Positions 7,381-11,895 of a stretch of DNA of 11,895 nt are shown here, one piece after another. Every line of letters starts with the position of its first letter. Positions within the stretch are counted from its first letter, which is position 1. Origin of the DNA: an uncultured Fretibacterium sp. (lineage in GTDB: Bacteria; Synergistota; Synergistia; Synergistales; Aminobacteriaceae); contig NZ_CALIAA010000255.1 of NCBI RefSeq assembly GCF_938040765.1, forward strand, positions 1-11,895. Reading direction: 5' to 3'. The position numbers and the translations under genes were made by a program. Under the pieces are notes generated by a model. It had not been told where the DNA came from. It was given only the letters and a program-made list of their open reading frames with translations, and ran no database searches.

Positions 7381-8424
7381 CTAGCCGTCCCCGGCCATCT
7401 CCCTCAGCCCCTCCTCCAGGGAGACGCGGGGCCGGTAGCCCAGGACCCTCTCCGCCCGCTCGACGGAGGCCAGGGAGTGCGGGATGTCCCCCGGCCGCGG
7501 CGGCTCGCGGCGCACGGGGACGTCGGCCCCCTGCGCGAAGATCGCGCGGATTTTCTCGAGAAGCTCGCCAAGCGTCGTCCTTTCCCCGCAGGCGATGTTG
7601 AAGACGTGCCCCGGGGCCTCCGGACTCTCCGCCGCCGCGGCCAGCAGGTTGGCCAGGACGACGTTGCGAACGGAGCAGAAGTCGCGCGTCGCGGACCCGT
7701 CGCCGAAGATCACCGCGTCCTTTCCGCTCCTCACGGCGTCGATCCATCGCGGGATCACGGCGGCGTAGGCGCCGTTGGGGTCCTGCCGGGGCCCGAAGAC
7801 GTTGAAGTAGCGGAGCCCGACGGTCTCGAGGCCGTAGGCCCGCGTCCAGAGCTCCGCATAGAGCTCGTTGACCGCCTTCGTCAGGGCGTAGGGGGAGAGG
7901 CAGCGCCCCGGCATGTCCTCGGACTTGGGGAGCCGGGGGTCGTCGCCGTAGACCGCGCTGGACGAGGCGTAGACGACGCGCCGGACGCCCTGCGCGCGCG
8001 CTCCCTCCAGGACGTTGACGAAGCCCTCCGTGTTGACGGCGCTGAAGGCCAGAGGCCGTTCCATGGAGAGGGGGACGGAGGCGAGGGCCGCGTGGTGCAG
8101 GACGAAGTCGACGCCCTCGCAGGCCGTGCGGCAGAGCTCCGGGTCGGCGATGGAGCCCTCGATGAAGCGGAACCGGGCCTCCGCACCCTCCCCCGCTCCG
8201 GAGAGGGCCAGGACGAGGTTGCGGCGGTACCCGGCGCTGAGGTCGTCCAGGCCGACGACCTCCTGCCCCGCCGAGAGCAGCGCCTCGGCGAGATGCGAGC
8301 CGATGAACCCCGCCGCCCCGGTCACGAGCCAGCGGCGGCGCTTCCCCAGTTTCGGCCCGAACGCCTCGAGCAGGGCCGAATAACGATAAACGTCCGAAAC
8401 GGTCTTGGCATTTTTATCGCACAT
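7381..8424 (-). CDS. UDP-N-acetylglucosamine 4-epimerase, WbpP/TviC-type
   Basis: This 347-residue protein is an extended short-chain dehydrogenase/reductase that should interconvert UDP-GlcNAc and UDP-GalNAc (or their uronic acids) using bound NAD+. The nucleotide-binding motif is WLVTGAAGFIGSHL (32-45). Catalytic elements are YASSSAVYGD (152-161) and SPYALTK (177-183, Tyr179 and Lys183), followed by LRYFNVFGPRQDPNGAYAAV (204-223). The N-terminal lead before the Rossmann fold and the motifs NELYAELW and RDFC match the WbpP/TviC branch better than galactose-type GalE. At the position that gates N-acetylated substrates in this family, the sequence is GDIPHSLA with a small Ser317, as in WbpP, which favours acetamido sugars. 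It starts six bases after the propeller gene stops (weak site AGAGGGG, 12 bases upstream) and is last in the glycosyltransferase operon. Its role is probably to supply an amino sugar donor for an envelope glycan. I leave the symbol empty because the exact substrate is not proven. Confidence 0.88.
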   Translation of the reverse strand: MCDKNAKTVSDVYRYSALLEAFGPKLGKRRRWLVTGAAGFIGSHLAEALLSAGQEVVGLDDLSAGYRRNLVLALSGAGEGAEARFRFIEGSIADPELCRTACEGVDFVLHHAALASVPLSMERPLAFSAVNTEGFVNVLEGARAQGVRRVVYASSSAVYGDDPRLPKSEDMPGRCLSPYALTKAVNELYAELWTRAYGLETVGLRYFNVFGPRQDPNGAYAAVIPRWIDAVRSGKDAVIFGDGSATRDFCSVRNVVLANLLAAAAESPEAPGHVFNIACGERTTLGELLEKIRAIFAQGADVPVRREPPRPGDIPHSLASVERAERVLGYRPRVSLEEGLREMAGDG

Positions 8425-8430
8425 CTTGTC

Positions 8431-9579
8431 TCAATTCCCCTCTGTGCCGGTTTCGTACGGCGGCGGTGCGCCCAGGTCCAGCGCGGCGACGTGCCAGGTC
8501 CCGTCCCCGGCCATGGCCGAGTAGTACAGCCTTTCGGTCCCGTCCTCCATCGGCACGATGGAGGAGCGGTATATCCTTTTTTTCTCGAAGAAGTAGCCGG
8601 GCTCGAAGGGCTTCCCCTCGACGTTCCACGAGAGCCCGCCGTCCCCGCTCCACCCCCACAGGAGCTCCGCGTCGACCCCGCGGTCCCTGGCCGCGGTCAG
8701 CAGGAGCCGAAGGCGGCCGCCCTCCCCGGAGACGTCCAGGTGCCAGGGAGACTTCAGGGGGAAGGGGGCCGCGATCTCCGTTCTGACGGGGGCGCTCCAG
8801 TGGAGCCCGTCGGGGCTCGTGCGCCGGACGATGAAGCGGTCCCCCGCCTCGCAGTCCACGGTCCAGAGCACGCGGGTCCCATCCAAGACCAGGGCGCTGG
8901 GGGACAGGAACTTGCGGTCCGACCCCGTCGGCAGGCGTTCGCTCAGCACCGCCTCCGGGGGGCTCCAGACGACGCCGTCCGGGGAGGTCGTCAGGAGGAT
9001 GCGGTTCTCCGTCTCGCCGGTGTTGAGGACCGCGGTCCAGCGGTAGTAGAGATGGAGCAGTCCCTCGTGGAGCAGCAGCGAGGGATCGGAGTGGAACTCC
9101 CTGCGGATCTCCCTGCGGGACGGCTCGACGGGAACCCGGGCCAGGGGGTTCCGCAGACCCTCGGGAACCTGCCAGCGCAGGCCGTCCCGGGAGACGTAGA
9201 ACTCGGGGTTCTCGAAGTAGTCGGTCCCCATGGGATAGGGGGTCGCCGCCATCAGCCAGGTCCAGCCGCCCTTCCCCCATCCTCCGGGCACGTGCAGCAC
9301 GTCGGGATGGGCGGCCTCCCCGGACCCCTCGGAGGTGGGGAGGTTCAGGAGCGTCGGGAGGTGCCGGACGTCCCCGCGCAGCCTGAGGAAGGGGGAATGG
9401 AACACGCGCTTCGGATTGTTCTCCTCCAGGCGCCGCTCCAGCCCCGGGATGCGGACGTTCATCCTCCGAAGCCCCTTCTCCGCCTCGCGGAGAAGGGAGT
9501 ACAGGAGCTGCTGGGGCGTTTTCCTCTTCAGGGAGAGGACGGCCAGTATCAGGAGGAGGACCGCCGAGGCCACCGTCAC
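8431..9579 (-). CDS. Membrane-anchored Asp-box beta-propeller protein
   Basis: The function is unknown. The 382-residue protein starts with a hydrophobic segment (about 3-17, LLLILAVLSL) followed by KRK, a signal-anchor pattern that predicts export with an N-terminal tether. Residues 20-60 are charged and helical. The rest has four Asp-box-like motifs: SRDGLRW (130-136), SPDGVVW (199-205), SPDGLHW (255-261) and the canonical SGDGGLSW (311-318). These mark a sialidase-like or GH32/GH43-like propeller. Acidic candidates are in ENPEF (123-127), FHSDPSL (162-168) and TVDCEAGD (240-247). The GTG start at 9579 overlaps the TGA of the GT9 gene (GTGA) and has AGGAG eight bases upstream. The frame stays open far beyond this start, across the GT9 gene, but that part has no protein-like features. 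Context in a glycan operon suggests it binds, trims or modifies the glycan. A catalytic activity is not shown. Confidence 0.82.
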   Translation of the reverse strand: MTVASAVLLLILAVLSLKRKTPQQLLYSLLREAEKGLRRMNVRIPGLERRLEENNPKRVFHSPFLRLRGDVRHLPTLLNLPTSEGSGEAAHPDVLHVPGGWGKGGWTWLMAATPYPMGTDYFENPEFYVSRDGLRWQVPEGLRNPLARVPVEPSRREIRREFHSDPSLLLHEGLLHLYYRWTAVLNTGETENRILLTTSPDGVVWSPPEAVLSERLPTGSDRKFLSPSALVLDGTRVLWTVDCEAGDRFIVRRTSPDGLHWSAPVRTEIAAPFPLKSPWHLDVSGEGGRLRLLLTAARDRGVDAELLWGWSGDGGLSWNVEGKPFEPGYFFEKKRIYRSSIVPMEDGTERLYYSAMAGDGTWHVAALDLGAPPPYETGTEGN

Positions 9580-10565
9580 CGGTTGGGCTCCTCTCCGGCC
9601 GGCCCGGTCAGCTCCCCGAAGGTCGCGAGCGCCCGGTCCGGCGTGATGTCCGCCAGGCAGTCCTGGGGGCAGGCGTAGTTCCGGCAGCCCGCCAGGGGGC
9701 AGCTCACCCGGACCTCCCGGAACCACGGCATCCGGAAGTTCATCTCCCAGGCGTCCGTGACGCCGAAGAAGCCCAGGGTGGGGGTCCCCGTCAGAGCCGC
9801 GAGGTGCAGCGGGCCGGTGTCGTTCCCGACGGCGGCCGTGCAGGACCTGGCGACGGCCGCCATCAGGGGGAACGGCGTGCGTCCCACGAGGTTCAGGACG
9901 GAGGGGCTTCGCAGCGCCTCCTCGATCGCGCCCGCCGTCTCCGCCTCCCTGGGGCCGTGTCCGTTCAGGACGATGCCCCATCCCCCGGCGGCCAGGGGGC
10001 GCAGAAACTCGATCCAATGGGCGACAGGCCAGAACTTCTGCGGTTTGCTGGCCCCGATGATCGCGAGGAGACGCCTTGGGGGGAGCGGGGCCAGAAGGGA
10101 GCGCGCCCGCTCCAGGTCCTCCTCCGCGGCGAAGATCGCGGGCTCGGGGCGGCTGGTGAAATCCACTCCCAGCGCGTCCAGGTACTCCCAGTGGGTGGTG
10201 GTGTAGGCGAACTGCATGCCGCTGTTGTAGCCCAGCCGGATGGGGGCCTTGCTGAAGAGCGCCGTCAGGGCGGCGGCGCCTCCGCGGTGCAGGCTGATCA
10301 GCCACTGGTAGCGTCCGCGAATGCTCCGAAGGAGCCGGAAGAAATCCCAGGGGCTCTTCCTGACGTTCCAGAAGAGGAGATCGTCGATGTAGGGCTGTTT
10401 CCCCAGGATGTCTCCGTACTCGGATCGGGTCAGGAACGTCAGCCTGACGCCGGGGTAGGCCCTCTTGAAGGCGCAGGCCGAGGCCGCGCTCTGGAGCACG
10501 TCGCCGAACGCGCTGAAACGAATCCACAAAACCCTGTCCCCGTCCCGGGGACGAACGATGCTCAT
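9576..10565 (-). CDS. Glycosyltransferase family 9 (heptosyltransferase-like)
   Basis: This 329-residue cytoplasmic or membrane-associated GT-B enzyme belongs to family GT9, whose known members add ADP-heptose to the lipopolysaccharide core. The N-terminal domain opens with VLWIRFSAFGDVLQSAASA (12-30), the usual acceptor-side motif. The C-terminal domain has IIGASKPQKFWP (169-180) and the donor-site signature GNDTGPLHLAALTGTPTLGF (247-266). A cysteine cluster near the end (Cys289, 294, 299, 303, within CPLAGCRNYACPQDC) is a feature I associate with a GT9 subgroup. The ATG is preceded by AGAGG ten bases upstream. The gene starts 25 bases after the GT4 gene and overlaps the propeller gene by four bases, so it is firmly in the operon. 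Whether the donor is heptose cannot be told. The neighbouring epimerase suggests amino sugars are also part of the product. Confidence 0.9.
   Translation of the reverse strand: MSIVRPRDGDRVLWIRFSAFGDVLQSAASACAFKRAYPGVRLTFLTRSEYGDILGKQPYIDDLLFWNVRKSPWDFFRLLRSIRGRYQWLISLHRGGAAALTALFSKAPIRLGYNSGMQFAYTTTHWEYLDALGVDFTSRPEPAIFAAEEDLERARSLLAPLPPRRLLAIIGASKPQKFWPVAHWIEFLRPLAAGGWGIVLNGHGPREAETAGAIEEALRSPSVLNLVGRTPFPLMAAVARSCTAAVGNDTGPLHLAALTGTPTLGFFGVTDAWEMNFRMPWFREVRVSCPLAGCRNYACPQDCLADITPDRALATFGELTGPAGEEPNR
9588..9592 (-). promoter_or_regulatory. Ribosome-binding site deciding the propeller gene start
   Basis: AGGAG on the minus strand lies eight bases before the GTG at 9579, inside the last codons of the GT9 gene. 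Together with the GTGA stop/start overlap it indicates translational coupling. It also fixes the start of the propeller protein just before its hydrophobic anchor, instead of at the far-upstream ATG at 10527 allowed by the open frame. Confidence 0.7.
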
Positions 10566-10590
10566 CGGTCGAGTACCTCTTTTCCTGTCG

Positions 10591-11742
10591 TCACGAATTC
10601 CGGGTCCGGCCCAGGAGGACGTCCTGCCAGGCGGACACGGAGCGCTCCACGGAGAACCGCTCCGCCGCGGTCTGGAGCGTCTTTCGGGGGAGCGGGGCCC
10701 GGAGCGTCCCGCGCATGGCCTCCGCCATCGCCGCCGCGTCGCCGACGGGGACCAGCCGCCCCCATCGCCCCCCCTCCAGAATCTCCCGCGGGCCGCTGGG
10801 GCAGTCCGTCGAGACGACGTTGGCGCCGCAGGCCAGGGCCTCCACGAGGACGTTGGCGAACCCCTCGCATCGCGAGGAGAGCACGAGCGCGTCGGCCCTC
10901 GCCATCCAGGCGTAGGGGTTCGGCTCGAAGCCCGCGAAGTGGACGTCCTCCGCTATGCCGAGTTCCGACGCCAGGCCCTCGAGACGCCCCCTGTCCGGAC
11001 CGTCCCCCAGCAGGACGAGCCTTGCCTCCGTGTCCCGGGTAAGCATCCGGAAGGCCCGCAGCAGATCGTCGTACCCCTTGAGCGGAATCAGGCGTCCAAC
11101 CGCCAGAAGGACGGGCGCGCTCCCCGGACGCAGCCAGGGATGCCCGACGGGCTCGGCCGCCGCGGCCCTCAGGGAGGCGTCCACGATGGGATTGTACACG
11201 ACCCGGATTTTTGACGGCGGGACGATGCCGAGTCGCACGAGGTCGTCCGCCGTGCCCTGAGATACGCAGACGCAGCACTCCGCCTGGCGGTAGAGGAACC
11301 GGGCGCGCATCCTGCGGCGCCAGCGGTGAAAGGGAGCGTCGTTCGCCATGCGCGCGCCGAAGGTGCTGTGCTCCGAGGCCACCAGGCGGAAGGGAAGGCG
11401 CCTCAATATCTTGCTCCACGCCGCCAGGAGGTTCGTCATGTGGCCGAAGGAGACCACGGTCCCCGGCCCCTCGGTCCCGAGGCAGGCGGCCAGCTTCGAG
11501 CCGGGGTGGAGCAGGGCGAGGGGCTGGCTGGTACAGCCCAGTTCGTCCACTCGGACCCTCGGCGAGAGGAGCGGACGGAATGCGCCTCCTCGGCGCAGGA
11601 CGGCGCAGACGACATCCATCCCCCTTTCCGCCAGCCCGTTGGCCAGGTTGACGACGACGCGCTGGATGCCCCCGACCTCGAGGTCAGAGCAGAGAAGGAC
11701 GATCTTCTGCGAGCCCGCCGCGCCCACTCGGGACCCCTCCAT
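10591..11742 (-). CDS. Glycosyltransferase family 4 (GT-B)
   Basis: This 383-residue retaining glycosyltransferase of family GT4 transfers a sugar from a nucleotide donor, most likely to a lipid-linked or core oligosaccharide at the inner membrane. Domain one contains the glycine-rich loop SDLEVGGIQRVVVNLANGL (19-37). Domain two has AVGRLIPLKGYDDLLRAF (214-231, Arg217 and Lys222 for donor phosphates), LVLLGDGPDRGRL (242-254) and the E-x7-E motif at 293-301 (EGFANVLVE). STDCPSGPREIL (311-322) then follows. The CPSGPREIL form is common in transferases of amino-sugar and capsule or exopolysaccharide pathways, in line with the epimerase at the end of the operon. The ATG at 11742 has GGAGG seven bases upstream. 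It is the first gene of the four-gene unit visible here. Donor and acceptor are not known. Confidence 0.92.
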   Translation of the reverse strand: MEGSRVGAAGSQKIVLLCSDLEVGGIQRVVVNLANGLAERGMDVVCAVLRRGGAFRPLLSPRVRVDELGCTSQPLALLHPGSKLAACLGTEGPGTVVSFGHMTNLLAAWSKILRRLPFRLVASEHSTFGARMANDAPFHRWRRRMRARFLYRQAECCVCVSQGTADDLVRLGIVPPSKIRVVYNPIVDASLRAAAAEPVGHPWLRPGSAPVLLAVGRLIPLKGYDDLLRAFRMLTRDTEARLVLLGDGPDRGRLEGLASELGIAEDVHFAGFEPNPYAWMARADALVLSSRCEGFANVLVEALACGANVVSTDCPSGPREILEGGRWGRLVPVGDAAAMAEAMRGTLRAPLPRKTLQTAAERFSVERSVSAWQDVLLGRTRNS

Positions 11743-11824
11743 GTTCAGCCCTCCCTAGCCCCGGCCTCCCGGGCCGCGGAAAAATTTCTCAGGCAGCCTG
11801 CGTCGGCTCCCGTTCGTTCCTTTT

Positions 11825-11830
11825 ATTGTA
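11825..11830 (-). promoter_or_regulatory. Candidate -10 element of the glycosyltransferase operon
   Basis: TACAAT on the minus strand (five of six matches to TATAAT) lies 82 bases before the GT4 start and is followed by an A-rich stretch. No -35 consensus is found at 17 bases, where a hairpin sequence sits. If this is a promoter it would either need an activator or use another sigma factor. It could be fortuitous. Confidence 0.35.
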
Positions 11831-11833
11831 CAG

Positions 11834-11866
11834 GATGAAGCCGCTCCCGTGCGGACCGGCTTCATC
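11834..11866. repeat. Strong inverted repeat upstream of the GT operon
   Basis: The arms GATGAAGCCG (11834-11843) and CGGCTTCATC (11857-11866) pair perfectly over ten bases. After one C-C mismatch, three more pairs extend the stem to leave a 5-base loop. No T-run follows on either strand, so it is not a standard intrinsic terminator. It stops three bases short of the candidate -10 box. Its left arm and loop share the 11-mer GCCGCTCCCGT with the proven-looking terminator at 1230-1267 (there at 1237-1247). It may be a degenerate terminator of a gene beyond the right edge or an operator. Confidence 0.6.
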
Positions 11867-11895
11867 GGGCGCATCTGCCCCTCATGTCTCGGACC

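Noticed and set aside
7477..9678. 733-codon open frame on the plus strand opposite the epimerase and propeller genes
   Set aside because: Same composition artefact. It spans two real genes and their junction. Similar antisense frames at 2256-3869, 5780-7333 and 9804-11042 were rejected for the same reason.
9580..10527. N-terminal extension of the propeller protein up to an ATG at 10527
   Set aside because: The extension lies entirely inside the GT9 gene in another frame and is not protein-like. The GTG at 9579 has a ribosome-binding site, the stop/start overlap and the membrane anchor directly after it.
1..11895. tRNA genes, CRISPR arrays, insertion sequences
   Set aside because: I looked for cloverleaf-type sequence, regularly spaced repeats, and transposase or terminal inverted repeats, and saw none in the window.

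Overview
The window is GC-rich and is almost entirely coding. Apart from the first ~1.2 kb, everything I can support lies on the minus strand. The heptosyltransferase-type (GT9) enzyme and the envelope-sugar genes suggest a diderm bacterium. The overall style (high GC, GH57/DUF3536 protein, ankyrin-type remnant) makes me think of Synergistota, but this is a guess from general resemblance and not something the sequence proves.

Layout, left to right. (i) 1-735, plus strand: the 3' part of an unrecognised, Cys-rich, visibly less GC-rich gene that enters from outside the window. (ii) 736-1229: a gene-poor gap holding what looks like a decayed ankyrin-repeat gene. (iii) 1230-1267: an intrinsic terminator read on the minus strand, closing the next unit. 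(iv) 1296-7192, minus strand, transcribed right to left: gltX (glutamyl-tRNA synthetase), then glgB (1,4-alpha-glucan branching enzyme), then a GH57/DUF3536 glycoside hydrolase. Gaps are 40 and 85 bases, and a TATAAT box lies upstream of gltX. (v) 7381-11742, minus strand, transcribed right to left: a GT4 glycosyltransferase, a GT9 glycosyltransferase, a membrane-anchored Asp-box beta-propeller protein, and a WbpP/TviC-type UDP-N-acetylhexosamine 4-epimerase. These four are tightly packed (25-base gap, 4-base overlap, 6-base gap) and look like one operon. (vi) 11743-11895: an upstream region with a -10-like box and a strong hairpin.

How the genes work together (inference): the right-hand operon supplies an activated amino sugar (epimerase), two transferases that build an envelope glycan, and a propeller protein of unknown job that may bind, trim or organise that glycan. 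The middle unit couples a housekeeping aminoacyl-tRNA synthetase to two alpha-glucan enzymes, one that branches the polymer and one GH57 enzyme that probably cuts or rearranges alpha-glucan. No glycogen synthase, ADP-glucose pyrophosphorylase or phosphorylase is in view.

I did not find a clear-cut novel defence or mobile system. The most interesting items are the uncharacterised Asp-box propeller inside the glycosyltransferase operon, a glutamyl-tRNA synthetase that appears to lack the zinc-binding insert, a hexapeptide tandem repeat inside the GH57 enzyme, and hairpins abutting the -10 boxes of both transcription units.
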